Assembly (NCBI RefSeq): GCF_963169125.1
Contig: NC_084801.1
Span: forward strand, 77,317,696-77,381,695
Length of the DNA: 64,000 bases
Direction of reading: 5' to 3'
Source of the DNA: Humulus lupulus
Lineage: Eukaryota > Streptophyta > Magnoliopsida > Rosales > Cannabaceae
The notes beneath the pieces were generated by a model. The model did no database searches, had not been told where the DNA came from, and worked only from the letters and a program-made list of their open reading frames with translations. Positions within the stretch are counted from its first letter, which is position 1; every line of letters begins with the position of its first letter. Shown piece by piece: positions 35,961 through 48,142 of this stretch. The position numbers were made by a program, and so were the translations under genes.

Positions 35961-38535
35961 CTAGACGTCTGCTCCCAAGAAGGAGAAATCACCTTCAGAG
36001 TTGTACACCCAGCAATGGTAGAGCATGTCCTCCATGGCAGTGCTGGAGGCTGCCTTCTCGGCTTCCAGGGCGGCCTTGGCCTCCTCGGCCCCAGCCTTCG
36101 CAGTGTCTAGCTCTGCCCGAGCAGCGGTGAGGGCGACTTTGGTAGCCTCGACCTCTTGAAGCTTGGGACGGGCTTCTTCCAACTCGGCCTGCGCGGCCGC
36201 CAGGGCATCCTCAGCCTCCTGTAAGGAAGTCTGGTGGGTGGCCACAACCGCCTGGTGCTCGCCCCTCATATCCTCAAGCTGGGCCTTGGTCCGGGCTATG
36301 CTCCTGTGAAGGATCAAGGCGCTTGCAAAAATGGAGAGGCAACTGCCTTAAGAAAAAGAGAAGGGAGAAAGGAAAAACAGGGCAAGGCACGCTAATCAAA
36401 GATCACAAAAGGATAAGGTCAGCTTACCGTTAGGGCCATGCCCAAGGAAGATTCCAGCATGCCCACCGGGCTCCTTGTTTCGATGGCCTTGAGCTCCCTC
36501 TCGTTGAAGCAGTAGAAGTGGCTGACGGCGTAGTTCGCTGTCTCATACACCATCCCCCGAAAGACGTCTGGAATCTTCTCCAGGTCCTGGGGGTCAACCG
36601 GGATGCGCACCTTGGGAGGCACAATTAGCGAAGCCCCGGGCTCCGCCCCTGTATCCCGAACGAAGGCTGGAGCTCGCGGAGGGGGTGGGGGCATGCTCCC
36701 CCCTGCAGCAGGAGGTGCAGTTTCCTCGACCTGGGCGGCTGGGGGCTGCTCTTTCTTCTTTGCATGAGACTTGGTCGAGGTCCCGGCGGCTTTCTTCACC
36801 ATCCGGAGCTTCTTCATTTTGGGCCCAGAGGCCCCGGCTGAGGAGTTCCCCCCGGTGAACACAGACCGCAGATTTTTTCCCCCGGGCTGAGACATCTCCT
36901 CTGGCAAAACAAAGACATGGTTAGTGCACAAGTTAGCAGTCATGCAAAAACAAAAACAAAGTGGAAAAAAACAAAATTCAAGTATGTATATATACTAAAG
37001 GGAATCCTACCCCCCGAGCTAGACGAAGAATCTATGATTACGACCATCGGCCCCGGAGCTTCCGCGGGGGAATCTAAGGGAATTATTTCTTGAGCTGTCG
37101 CTGGTTCTAAATCTGAGGCTGCCTCAGGACTAGACTCTTCTACGTATTGCCTAAGACTTGGAGCTACGGTACCCTCCCGGAGTGATGGCCATGATCGAAG
37201 GTTAGTCTCATACTCCTCGAATAGGACCGACCTAAAAGCTAGGGTGTTGTCTACAACTATGGTCACCCTAGGGCGGCTACTTTTGTAGTCTAGCACGAGC
37301 TGGTCGACGCAGTGGAGCAGGGTTTCATCTAAGTCTAGGTCACTTCGATGGCGTTGGACGATCTATCTGGGATTGAACCTAGCTAGCCGGGGGTCTGCAG
37401 TGGCCCTATCTAAGTTCCTAAACGTATAAGGGTTACCTTGGCCGGAGGGACCTGCAGCTGCTCCGGACCGGATCCTCTCCTTGTCCATTCTTTGGGCGAC
37501 CTCCAACGCCCGTTTCCTCGTCATCACGAGGGGCACCTCGTCCTCCTCATCATCATCCCCCGCGACCTCCTCCACGATGATAGGCCTCGTATCGCGGGCT
37601 GGGGGAAGCACTCGGAGCCTCCTCAGGTTCAGAGTCTGGCCTGGGGAGATCAGCTTATAGGCCAGCATCGTCTCGTCTGTCACGAGCTGGCGATAGTCCT
37701 TTTCACTGAGGGGCAAGCCCGCCAGTGTCTCGTACTGGCTCCCGAGGATCACAGACTTCTCTTTCCTCGCGAAGATAGCTGCAGAATTATTCTAAGTTAG
37801 AAATGGATATAGGGGGAGCTAACCGATACTTAACTTACGAGCTAAGGTTGAAAGGCACTTATGAGGACGGTTGAAGTAGTGCAGCTCGCAGTTTCGAAAC
37901 CCCGTCGACATAAAGAATTGATCTTTGAAGTCGTTGGGGTGGCTGGGCAGCTCAATGACCGCAGCCGTGTTGGGGAACCGGGTTAAGTAATAAAACCCGT
38001 CACCTCGCCCCTGTTGCTCCGGGCTGGCCTTGAGGCAGAAGAAATACAGCATGTCCGCAGGAGTGGGGACCTCCCACTTCTGTTTCAAGAACAAGTATCT
38101 TAACCCCGCCAACAAACGGTAAGAGTTGGGGGGGAGCTGGAATGGGGCCAACCTCACATAGTTGAGGAAATCGGCGAAGTACTGGTCCAACGGGAGGAAG
38201 GCCCCCGCCTTGAAATGTTCGTCGCTCCAGGCCGAGAACACCTCATCAAGCGGCGCGCAGCTCCGCTCGCCTTCTAAGGGAGGTTGGGCAACCACGGTTC
38301 CCCTCCCCAGCTCGATGTTGTGGGAGAGGAATATTTTTTTTACCCTCGCCTGGTCAGTGATCTTCGAGACGATCCTCTCTGTCTCAAAGAATGCATCGGG
38401 GGCCACCTCGAGCTCCCGTTCCACTGCTGGCCCGAAGTTGGGAATCGAGGATTCAGCCATCACCTCCTTTCCCTTGTTTTGTTGGGATGATGAGCTGCCT
38501 ACGGACTTCTTGGGAGCGTTCTACTTGGCTCCCAT
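35961..38535 (-). pseudogene. Antisense spliced extra gene of element B (aORF)
   Basis: Opposite to pol. The start is ATG at 38535, but codon 5 is TAG (38521-38523). Exon 1 (38535-37839) holds the conserved domain with APFQ-x3-P-x2-Y near residue 128 and ends in phase 1 at GTAAGT. Exon 2 (37778-37011) is acidic, carries a TAG at 37363-37365 and ends in phase 1. Exon 3 (36900-36428) begins EEMSQPGGK, is proline-rich and ends in phase 0. These three exons join in frame (1,938 nt). Exon 4 (about 36342-35961) is an Ala/Glu-rich coiled coil ending with an HCW-x5-GDFSFLG motif shared with C, but its frame is off by one at the junction. Function unknown. Exon phases match element C, which supports one ancestral gene. 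Confidence 0.78.
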
Positions 38536-39292
38536 CTGGTCGCCTAGCGAACAAAAAGGAGAAATTTTAGAAGAAGGCGACCTAAAAATGGAGAAAAATC
38601 TGAATGTGTCTCCTTGACACGAGCTGAGGTAAGCCCAGCCCGTGGAGAGTGAGACCACGCGGTTCTATGAACACGCGCCTGTGCTCCCAACAGATCCCTG
38701 ATTACTCGGAATTCGTGTGTCAGGAGGGTCAGGATAGAATTTTCCTTGGAAGGAAAGTTTCGGTAGGCAAGAGAGGCAAAACCGCCTGTGAGGCATATCC
38801 CCTAAGCTACCCGGTTTTGCACCCAAAATACTGGGTATTTTAAACAAGCATACCTAAAATCCTACCCAGAAAGTTTCCTCAGAAAACGCACCAAGGCTCC
38901 TAAATGGTTTTCTACTGCAAACAATACCCTAACCTAAAAGGCTTTTACCCTTCATGCCCACAAAAAACCAACAAAATCCTGCATGTGGCTACAGTAAATA
39001 TTTACCTAAGCTACAGTGAAAAATAATTTCAAAACATGCACGGTCAGGAGACTTACTGAGTGTTCTGGTTGAGAAGAGGATGAAGGGATCGCCTGGGTTA
39101 GGGCTTCGTCGGAGTAGTTGATTCCAAAGCTTCGAAGGAGCCCTTACACCTGAACTTCTTGAGTCCTGGGAATGGTAGCCGGAAAGAAGAGGGTTTTTTC
39201 TTTTTAAAATGAAGAGAGAAGAAGAAGAAAATTTCTGAAAAATTTCAAATGAACGGGTGGTCCATGCGTAAGGTGGCCACCCCTTTTATATA
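38536..39292 (-). promoter_or_regulatory. Promoter, leader exon and 5'-UTR intron of the element B antisense gene
   Basis: On the minus strand: a TATA box (TATATAAAA, 39284-39292), a leader of about 230 nt, a donor CTCA|GTAAGT at 39056, then an intron of roughly 510 nt ending at an acceptor just before the ATG (GCTAG near 38547 or ACCAG at 38536). The short frame at 38649-38843 on the plus strand is intron. Confidence 0.65.
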
Positions 39293-39537
39293 CGTGAAGG
39301 GCCACGTGAGGAGGACCGTTGGATTGCCCTGATGTGGGATCCAAGGCCCTCCACTCGAAAGATGAAACGACGGCTGAGTATAGGCTAGGCCATTAAATGC
39401 GGTTCTCGGAAGACGTACCGTCACCAACCACGATGTTCCACGTATTCGGCGCCTGCGTAGAATGTGGAATATGAAGAGTTCATGGGGAAGCCTAAAAGCC
39501 CCTACTGTGGCCCTATGCGACTTCGTGTACCACGAGC

Positions 39538-39555
39538 AGGGGCTTGGGGGGAAAA
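39538..39555 (+). other. Polypurine tract, element B
   Basis: CAGGGGCTTGGGGGGAAAA-type purine run immediately before the 3' LTR. Confidence 0.85.
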
Positions 39556-42500
39556 TGTACGCCCTGGTTTTCCCACGGGTTGTTAGCAAGCTGAGATACG
39601 GCCTAATCATGAGATTCGGCCTAATCATGTATACCACGTGGACATCCCGAAGATCGGAGCTGCCACTCGAAAGATCCTTGTAACGACCCAAATCCGCTAT
39701 TAAGGCTTAAGGGCCTTGATTAGCTTGCCAGGAGGGCATGATGGGATTTATGTGTGAGTTTAATGATTTAAATGCATGGTTATGATTTAAAGCATGTTAT
39801 ATGACTATTTGTTTATCTGAGATGCATGACTATGTATGTTAGTATGCATGTAGGCCCGGATCGTGTTAGAAGGGCATAATTGTAATTTTGGCCATGTTGG
39901 GCATAACTGCATTGATATGTGATGATTGTTGAGGCCACTGTGGTATGTGGGTGTATCAGTGATTTGTGACTCGAGGCGATCCCAGTGAGCAGGCTAGCGG
40001 AAAATCTTAGTGGGAATTTATATCCGGCTCGGGGCGAGCCTGGGGGTATGAATAGGAATTCAGAGAAATAGATTGAGATTTATTTTGATGATGGGGGATA
40101 ATTATTTGGTGATTTATCAGGTATTGGGAAGCAACGGGAAAATATTAGAGACGCTTGAGGATTAGCGGGAATTGGGTAAAATGACTAAAACGGCCCTATT
40201 TGGACAAAAGGATTTAGAGTTAATAGGAAGGGCATTTTGGTCATTTGGATTTTAAAGATAGGTTTTATGAGGCTTTACACTTAGTGGGATTTATAGAGAG
40301 TGTTGGCTGTGGAGAGAAAGAAAGAAAAGAAAGAAAAAGGAAAGAAAGAAAAGAGGGAAAACAGAGGGGTTTTCACAAGGGTCGGTTTGTGCATTTTTGC
40401 CCCTTTCCGCTCCATTTTTCTTGGGGAAAATCTTAGTGGAGAGCAAGGATAGGCTGAGCATCAAGGATCTTGGGTTAGACTTGAAGATTTGGCAAGAACA
40501 CATCAATGTTTGAGGTAAGTGTTAGAGATTTTCGGTTTTAAGGGTTTTGATGGTTTGAGCTGTGTTTTGAGCTGAGTTAATGGGAATTTTAGGGATTTCT
40601 AGGTAAGCTTTGAGGGAGAGCAAGCTAAGGAGGCCTAGGGTTGAATCAAGGTCGAAATTTGCAGCAATGGTATGATTTCTAAGACTCTATCTTTGTGGTT
40701 TGCATGAATTTCTGGTTTAGGGTTGTTCATGGTAGATTTTGAGATTTGGGATAAATGTTCTTGGGATTTGAGGATTTGGGATGCTTGGGATGAATGGAGA
40801 GTGATCATAAGATTGATTTTTGAGTTTGGTAAAGATTTGGGGAAGTTTGGTTTGAGATTGGTTGGAAGAAATCGCAGAAATGCGATTTTGGGATTTCTGG
40901 GCTGCAACTAGCGCTACAGTGCTAGTCAATGGGCGCTGTAGCGCTAGTCCCTGTTTCGGGAGGGGTGTTCTGCTTGTAGCGCTACAGCGCCCTCTTTAGA
41001 GCGCTGTAGCGCTGTACTGTTCACAGAGGTGAATTTTTGGGTTTTGATGAGGGATTTTGACCTAGGGTTCGGGGCTCGATTCCGCCACTTTGTTTTGGGG
41101 ATTTAAGACTTCCCGGGGGTTCGGGATTGGTCCCGAGGCTAAGTATTCGGACTTGGGGTTCGGTGTTGACTTTGACCTATGTTTGTGCCTAGGTGTGCGC
41201 TAAGGCTCGGGTGGGATCGTGCTCAAGGAGTCAGGTGATTTTAACTATCGAATTGTCAGGTAAGAAAACTAAAACACCCGTAGGATAGGGCATGAGCCCA
41301 TAGTGTGATTGCGGGGCACGGCCCTATATTGCATGTTGCATGATGAAATGATTGCCGGGCATGGCCCTCTATTGCATTACATGTTAGGGTGCAGATTTAA
41401 ATGAATTGATATTTGTTTGAATGTTGTTTGATTTATGCTATATATGATTATAGTGAATTGAACGGCTATGGCCGAGGGCGGCAAGGCCGAGAACGGCAGC
41501 GGGGCCGGAAGTAACACCAAGCACATGGGATGCTATGGTCAGGGCAGGGCCCGGGACCCACAGGATATGTGTGAGATCCTGCGGTGAAGACCGAGACCCC
41601 AGGCTTCGGTAAGGCTTCGGGGACGGCATGGCCGTGTTTGCTTAGTCTAATGGTTGACTTGTTTATGTGTGGATTATCGGTTATGATAAATTGTATAAAT
41701 TTCATATGTTATGTTTTGCATGAGTTTTCTTGCTGGGCTTCGGCTCACGGGTGCTCTGTGTTGCAGGTAAGGGCAATGACTGAGTCAACCAACCATGAGT
41801 ACGGAGAGCGTGAAGCGACGTGTACATGTTCGGCCTGCTCGACTGCTTTGGTTGGGGGTTTATTTGAAAATGGCTGTAATAATCTATGATTTTATAACTG
41901 ATCAACTGTAAACTTATTTCAAGATGTAAATGGTTTTCAAACCTTATTTTGGGATCCCAATTGTCTATTACTAGAAGTTTTTATTGAGTCAACGCATTTT
42001 TAAAGATTACAGCCTTAACTTTTATTAGTCACACTTTTGCTTCAAAACCTCGGTTAGCGAGTTCATTGCACTGTTTTGTCTCAAAACTCACTTAGTAACG
42101 GCTCTAAGGAAGTAGGGCGTTACAATCCTACCTCCTCAGCTCGAGGTAACCTAAGGGTTCGCCATGATTAGACTGAGTTTGGACTTTGAAAGCCACAGGT
42201 CGAGGGAAGCATCCAGCTCGTGGTACGAGCTAGAGTTGGAGGTTGTTACCCCTTATAAAGTCAACCACGCAAGGTAAATGTGCATATATCAGACATCACG
42301 TGTCTGATATATCCCTGACTTCTCAGACACGCAGCATGAACGTGCGCATTCTGGCACCCACGACTGGGTTGGGCCGTGCGGCCCATTATCCCCCTTACCT
42401 ATTGATTAGACCACACTTCATGTGTCAGGTTTTAGGAATTAATCATGAATGTCACAGAGTTGACATGATAGGTAAGAAGGTCACGGGATGACCTTCTTAC

Positions 42501-42777
42501 CAACTCCCAAGTGCCTTCTCCTATAAAGATGGAGACCCTGGGAGTTACAAAGGGTTGGACTCTATCGTGTAAGAAATACCCTGTAAAAGAATACCAAGCA
42601 TATAGCAATAATACTGATTGGTGGAGTAGAAGGATTTTAACCTTTGAACCACCTAAAAACGTAATTGTGTCACCAGCCCATTCCTAAAAATATCATTCAT
42701 CTATTTCGGTTCAACATAAGCACTAATCCCTTCCTCTTATTTTCTTCATTACCTGTTGGCGAAGAAGCGCGTCAATA
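39556..42777 (+). repeat. 3' LTR of element B, split by a solo LTR
   Basis: 39556-39678 and 42125-42777 together match the 5' LTR 28818-29570. A short duplication of GAGATTCGGCCTAATCATG near 39610 is absent from the 5' LTR. The final CA reads TA. Confidence 0.88.
39679..42124 (+). mobile_element. Solo LTR of a Tekay-like chromovirus (2,446 bp) inside the B LTR
   Basis: Starts TGTAACGACCC and ends GGGCGTTACA, with a perfect ATCCT duplication (39674-39678 and 42125-42129). The intact site is in the 5' LTR near 28917-28921. The interior has no primer site or coding domain. Its 3' end matches the element F LTR end. It carries a purine microsatellite (40314-40356) and a strong AGCGCT cluster (40911-41015). 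Confidence 0.92.
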
Positions 42778-42782
42778 CCAAA

Positions 42783-43876
42783 CAAGAAATTCGTCAAAAA
42801 AGAGTTTAAAACCTTACCTCAGCTAAGCAATCTGACCCTATGCTACCCCTAACCCAATTCCTAGTTCCAAACTCCTTCAATTACTAAGCCAATCTCTCAA
42901 AATTTCAAAACATCACGAAATTAGGAGGGAGGGAGAAAAAATAAGAAAGAGAGAGAGAAAGGAAGCTCTACCATCCACTTCATTTTCTCCACCAAATCCA
43001 AGCCAATTTACCCCAAAATCAACCAAACAATCCAATTCAATTACCACAGAAGCTCTACTATAATTTCAGCAGCAAAACCAAACAAGAAGCTAGCTTTAAA
43101 CCTCATCATATCCCAATTCCAATCTCCCACTTCAATGCTTCAAGAAAACTACAAACCCAGCTAGTAACCACATAATTAAATAGCTAAAATCATAGTTTAA
43201 AGCTTACCTTAGCCTCTGCTTTAATCCACAAATTGAAACTGAGCTAATCCCCAAGTTTAGAGCTCCAATTCCTAGCTTGATCTTCAAAGTTCCCCTTGGT
43301 ATGGCTTAGAGAAAAGAGAGAGAGAGAGAAAAGAGGTTTGGGTCAGTTTCCCTTAGTTTCTGAATGCTTCCCTGGATTTTTTTTTACTTAACTTAAGTCT
43401 CTAAGGTTACCTCAAAGGCTCAGGGTACCAAAAACGTCCCTGAGGGCAAAATGGTAAATTTTCCCGATATTCCCTCCTAAACGTTCTAACTTCAAATATA
43501 TCTCCAAATATTTATTTTTATAACCCGATAACCCCATAAAACGTCTAATGCCCGAAATGCCCCTCGACTCGCCCCGAGTCGGGTATTCAACCCATTTGTG
43601 ACTTTCTAGCTAAACCGCTCCCTAGGACTGTCTCAAATAGTGCAACACAAATATATCACAATATTCACAAATATTACATTTATGCCCTCAACGGGCTAAA
43701 ATTACAAGCATGCCCCTAATAACCAAATGGGGCCAACATGCATATTTAATTCGCCTAAACAGGCATTTCTAATCACACACTCATTAAATTTACATATTAA
43801 GATAATAAATCACTTATTGCCCTCCAGGCACGCTAATCAAGGCGCTAAGCCTTATTAGCAAATTTGGGACGCTACA
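42783..43876 (-). repeat. 5' LTR of element F, 5' part
   Basis: Continues the LTR interrupted at 28817 and ends at the plus-strand text GGGACGCTACA, the reverse of an LTR start TGTAGCGTCCC. Two GA-rich microsatellites (about 42940 and 43315) lie in it, whereas the 3' LTR has one. Confidence 0.8.
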
Positions 43877-44239
43877 ACAAGGTGGACCAGTCCTGAGTTG
43901 GAGAGCTCTGGGGTTGAATGTACATAGTCAGCTGATTGGCCGCCACGGTCGAGGGATGGTACAGTGACAGGAGAACCTAAAATGTCTATTTTGCCCTTAG
44001 AGTGGCTAGTAGTTGTATATATCTTGGAATTTTGTTAATTGTCCTTTAAACTCTATTTCTTTTGGTATCCCATGTACGAAATGTTTATTTAAATGTTAGG
44101 TATCTTTTATGACCAAAATCTTTTAATCCTAGTTCAACCATAGTTTCACTAACACGTTTCTAACTAAATGACTTGATTAGCAAGTCTTGCACCTTTATAA
44201 ACACACAGTGTAACGGTCTTGGTTACCCAGGGCATTACA
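43877..44239 (+). repeat. 3' LTR of element E, right part
   Basis: Matches about 16764-17064 of the 5' LTR (GGTGGACCAGTCCTGAGTT onward) and ends GGGCATTACA. It holds about 60 bp (near 43975-44040) not found in the 5' LTR. About 640 bp of LTR expected between 23428 and here is missing. Confidence 0.85.
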
Positions 44240-44244
44240 TAAAC

Positions 44245-45831
44245 TCTTTTCCCTGCTGAAATTCTTTCAACCTCTCTAAATGAAATCAAATGCAATCATA
44301 CTAATGTGATTGACAAAGTCGTGGAGGAAATCATAAATTTTTTCTCAAAATCACATAAATTCCTCCACGATTTTGAAACTGAACATTTTCTTTTTCTTGA
44401 AATTGTGGTTAATGCTTTTATTTTTGAGATGCAGGATAAAAGAAAATTCCTTTTTGATACTGGATAGTGTGCCACTATGAAGTGGGCAAACTTGCCTTAG
44501 AGTGATGCTTCTGTCTACCAAAGACTAATCATGTTTTATCTTTCCTTTCATTTTTGTGTGTTTACTTTTTGTTTTTTACTTTTTGTGTGTTTGTTGTTTT
44601 GTTTTTTCTTGGGTGGATATCATTTTACAATTTTACCCTTGACATGTGCATAACGTTAGACATTGAGGACAATGTCTCAGCTAAAGTTGGGGGTAGTGGG
44701 CATAATCATGCATTGAAATGTATTTTAATTACCATTTTGAAATTTTGAGTTAAATGTTTGCAAAACTCATGACAACAAAATTTTTTGTGAGATAGCTTTT
44801 GCTATTTTTACTATTAGGAAGTAATTTTTTAGAGTAATTTCATGCACAACCGAACATTGAAAAAAAAATTGTTAACACATTTAGTTGAGAAAAAAATCCT
44901 AAGTTTAAAGCTTTTAATTTTTGTGAGATGTGAGAATGAGAAAACAACTTTGAAACCTTCTATTGATCATTTGAGTTGGTAAAATTAACTTTTGGGGTTT
45001 AAAATATGACATTTACTAGAGGGATAATTTTTGTTTTTAAGAGCCTTCGTTGTATTTTCTTGTAATTTTCCTTTTAATTTCTTGTAATTTTTTTTAATTA
45101 TTCATATATTGTCTCTTGTCAAAAAACAAATATATATATATAAAAAGAGAAAAAACTATAAAAAAAGAAAAAATATATATATAAATGAAAGAAAAAAAAA
45201 AGAACAAGAGCACTATTTTTCACCTTCACCTTTTGTAGTTTTGTTGAAGGATAAAAAATTGTCAAATAAAGAAAAACAACAAAATCAACATTACTACATT
45301 TTTATTCAATTTATGTCATTAAAAACAAAAAAAGAAAAAAAAAGTTTGTGTATTTTGTTTTGTTCTTTATTTTGGTTCTTAATATCATTTTGTAATATCC
45401 CGAAGGTTCTTATGTCATTTAGATTCAAACTAATTGATTAACCTATCTTTTGATCATATTCGTTAACATTGTTTGTCCTAAAATGATAACATCCATTTTT
45501 GAGTGTTAATAGATAAATTTCCAACTCCAAGAGTGTCAACCATCTTCCATAGAAACATTTTCAATACCTTTGTGAGGATTTGGAGTTGAGACTTTATTCT
45601 TTGGTGATTTTCGATATTGTTTGTGTTATAAATTTTGGAAAGAACGATATAGTTTGGTGCACACACACAAAACTCTTGAATTACAACTTTGATAGTTTTT
45701 AATAGCATTTTATAAGTTCTCACTAAACATTTTGTTAAATAATTTTGCATGATTTCTTTTATTATTTCAACTTGGTAATAATTTTATTTGCTTGAATTGA
45801 CAGGGACTAGCAATAAGCTAGTTGTGGGTAG
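44245..45831 (+). other. D1 internal region, 3' part
   Basis: 44245-44467 is the end of the D1 ORF remnant, resuming after element E. The rest (44468-45831) is AT-rich, non-coding, and matches 59935-61277 of D2 nearly throughout. It has a GTTGGGGGTAGTGG purine run near 44688 and ends in a second purine run, GCTAGTTGTGGGTAG (about 45817-45831), taken as the polypurine tract because the LTR follows it. Short frames on either strand are AT-rich noise. Confidence 0.7.
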
Positions 45832-47141
45832 TGAATAGGGGTCAAAAATCCACATTTATTAATTTTAATTGTCAAAATAAATTATGTTTTAATTAATATT
45901 TTCATATAATTAATATGATATATTTTATAAATCAAAATATTTAATATGTTTTTATTTTGTAGGAAAATGATACAATTTTGGTTGAATAAAATAAAGCAAA
46001 AAGAAAATGAAGTAAATGTGGAAGAAAATGAAGAAAGTTGGCATTTTGAAGAAGTCAAGCCCAAATTGAAAAAACCTAATCTAATTCATGAAGATGCCAT
46101 GTCAACAGTCCATGCAATTTCTTCTCCACCAATAAAAGATGTCTATTATAACTCATTCCAACAAATATTGACAATCCATTTGCTTCATTTTATACCAATA
46201 GAAGTGTCTTCTTTTCAACAAAAATTAGCAATTCATGTGCTTCCCTCTCAACCAATGGAATCTAGCCACATGTCATTTCCACCATAGTTTATTTGTATTT
46301 AACACCTATAAATAGGATGTAGTTTTCATTTGAAAAATACACATTTTCTACACACTTCTCTCCCTACCATCTTTTCTCTCTATTTCCACTTCTCCATTTT
46401 ATCTCTAAGCCTAGTCTTCTCACATTTTCTATGGAAAATGTGATAATGACTTTTAACATAGGCTAGAGTTTTCTTTTGGTGAGGATAGAGGTGAAGCTTT
46501 ATATTTTGTAATCTTTTTATTTTGAATTTGTAAAAGTGTTTTAGTGTTCAAATATTTGAGTTTTATTATTTCTATCATTATTTATGCAATTAATATTTAT
46601 TATTAATTTTATATAGATTTAGTCAAGTTTTTCTATGTAATTTTACTAAAATAATTTATATTAATTTTATTATTTTGTGGGTAGTCTTTTACTGCATTAT
46701 CGCCAAGATGGTATAGTGTCGCTTCTAGATTTCTCATAACAATAGTATTAGCATGAGATATTAGTTTGCTATTTTGTGAGTAGTCTTTTACTGCATATTG
46801 TCAATGGTATTATGTTGATTCTAGATTTCTCATAACAATAACATATGCATGTACTTCAACTAAGAGATTTTATTACTCAAATACATTTGCAAATTATCAG
46901 AGTAAATAGGTGACCAAAATATATTGTGGAACCCCGATGCCTCACCAAACCCTTTTTATCATTTATTTTCATTTTATTTCAATTATTCGAAATCACAAAA
47001 ATATAATTTCTTTTACTACTTTCACATTACTTACCTTCTAATAGTTTTATTTGCTCTTTGTTTCTTTACCTCCTTGTGGAATGGACTGCCCATCTATACT
47101 ACGACTACCACTAAGTGGAAGTCACATTTGGGCGTTAAACA
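45832..47141 (+). repeat. LTR shared by D1 (3' end) and D2 (5' end), 1,310 bp
   Basis: It starts TGAATAGGGG after the D1 polypurine tract and ends GTTAAACA, followed by the D2 primer site. It carries a TATA box (CACCTATAAATAGG near 46305). It is the uninterrupted reference for the split LTR at 8765-13781. The LTR start is inferred from the purine tract. A 113-codon frame (45946-46287) lies in it; I see no domain and do not call a gene. Confidence 0.75.
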
Positions 47142-47146
47142 AATTT

Positions 47147-47164
47147 TGGCGCCATTGTCGGGGA
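47147..47164 (+). other. Primer-binding site of D2, tRNA-Asp type
   Basis: TGGCGCCATTGTCGGGGA, 5 bp after the LTR, matches the primer site typical of Athila-like elements. Confidence 0.8.
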
Positions 47165-47319
47165 GGTAATAGTAAGTAAAGTTTCTCATTTAAAAAGGTA
47201 AAGAGGTAAGTAATTCTATCTTTTTTTTCTCAAAAAAAAAATAAAAAAAATAATAATTGAAACTCGAAGTATGCTCCGAGGTTTCGGTTTTATCTGATCT
47301 TCCTCATCATAATAGATTT

Positions 47320-47908
47320 TGTTGACCCTCGATTTAGCCAACTGACACGGAGTCAAAATATGAATGATATAGACGAATATGTATAGATAATAACGTAATG
47401 ACAAAAGTAAAGAAAACACAGTAATTTATAGTGGTTCGGCCCCAGAATCTGGTAATGACCTACGTCCACTTAGAATGATATTGATATGGGAACAAAAGTG
47501 TGATCAGAGAACTTGGGCTCAATGAGTTTCAACACTCCTCATAAACAATACTAGTTTTCACAGATAATTTCTATATTTCTATGATTTCCCGGGCTCCCAA
47601 AAGTCCCTTCCCATGAGCCATCTCCTGCTTTTTATAGGCTCATGGAGGGTTGCCCAATATTGTTACAGATATTATCCCCTGAATCATGGGATATTCAGAA
47701 GATTGCATGAAATAAATTCGGGATACATAAGATCTTTCCATAAATGTTGCTTTGCCAGCGGAACCACCGACCAATCTGGTCGTGGTAAAAACAGGCCTGT
47801 CCTGCTTCTGGTGTGCCTTCTGGTCGATATTCTAGCAGACGCTCCAGGTGTCAGCCACGTGTCAAGAGATTATTCGCCTCGTCACAAATGCTAATTTATT
47901 GGATAACA
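47320..47908 (-). repeat. 3' LTR of element C
   Basis: 589 bp. Read on the minus strand it starts TGTTATCCAATAAA and ends GAGGGTCAACA. TATA box CCTATAAAAAGC near 47626-47640 on the minus strand. Confidence 0.95.
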
Positions 47909-47925
47909 TTTGCCCCCCAAAGTTT
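47909..47925 (-). other. Polypurine tract, element C
   Basis: On the minus strand AAACTTTGGGGGGCAAA directly precedes the 3' LTR. Confidence 0.88.
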
Positions 47926-48142
47926 ATTTACCACGAACAGTAAATAAACTTTGAGCGAACGACCCTTCGGTAACCCCTCCTGACGTGTCAGAGCCCTTCG
48001 TGCGTTCTTGAAAAAAGCAAACCACTCCTGTCTAATCAAGGCTTTTCAGTTTCCCAGAAATAATTTTGACGGCCATTACGCTTCTCCATACTTCGAAAAT
48101 GGAAAACTAATGATCACGCCTTTTGAATACCAAAGACAAACT

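Larger units (their letters stand above)
28818..42777 (+). mobile_element. Element B: complete but defective Tat-lineage element, inserted in F
   Basis: TG...TA ends (the last CA mutated to TA) are flanked by a perfect CCAAA duplication (28813-28817 and 42778-42782). Total length is 13,960 bp, or about 11.5 kb without the solo LTR nested in its 3' LTR. Order: 5' LTR, primer site, gag, truncated RT, RNase H, archaeal-type RNase H, integrase, 119-bp repeats, antisense extra gene, purine tract, 3' LTR. Protease is missing, and several stops and frameshifts are present. Confidence 0.9.
23429..43876 (-). mobile_element. Element F: antisense chromovirus, internally deleted, inserted in the E 3' LTR
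   Basis: Read on the minus strand: 5' LTR (43876 down to 27426, split by element B), primer site, gag, protease, the first part of RT, then a direct jump into the 3' LTR at 24924. The 3' LTR end is missing at the junction with E. The rest of RT, RNase H, integrase and the first ~50 bp of the 3' LTR are deleted. LTR ends TGTAGCG...TTACA and a tRNA-iMet primer site place it near Tekay, in a subfamily related to the solo LTR at 39679. Confidence 0.82.
14692..44239 (+). mobile_element. Element E: Tekay/Del-like chromovirus, inserted in D1 and itself split by F
   Basis: Two matching LTRs, an initiator-Met primer site, a decayed gag-pol ending in a chromodomain and a purine tract define the element. 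Left flank is GAAAC (14687-14691), right flank TAAAC (44240-44244): a duplication with one mismatch. The uninterrupted site in D2 (about 59702-59712) reads GTGAAACTCTTT. In the parts I compared by eye, the two LTRs differ at roughly 5 percent of positions, so this is an older insertion than C. Its own sequence occupies 14692-23428 and 43877-44239; the rest is nested insertions. Confidence 0.87.

Noticed and set aside
42783..43876. A separate solo LTR
   Set aside because: It continues the F 5' LTR interrupted at 28817, with B's CCAAA duplication between the two parts.
44554..45441. AT-rich frames such as the K/Y-rich one at 45109-45441
   Set aside because: Low complexity (poly-A and TA runs); not conserved as an ORF in the D2 copy.
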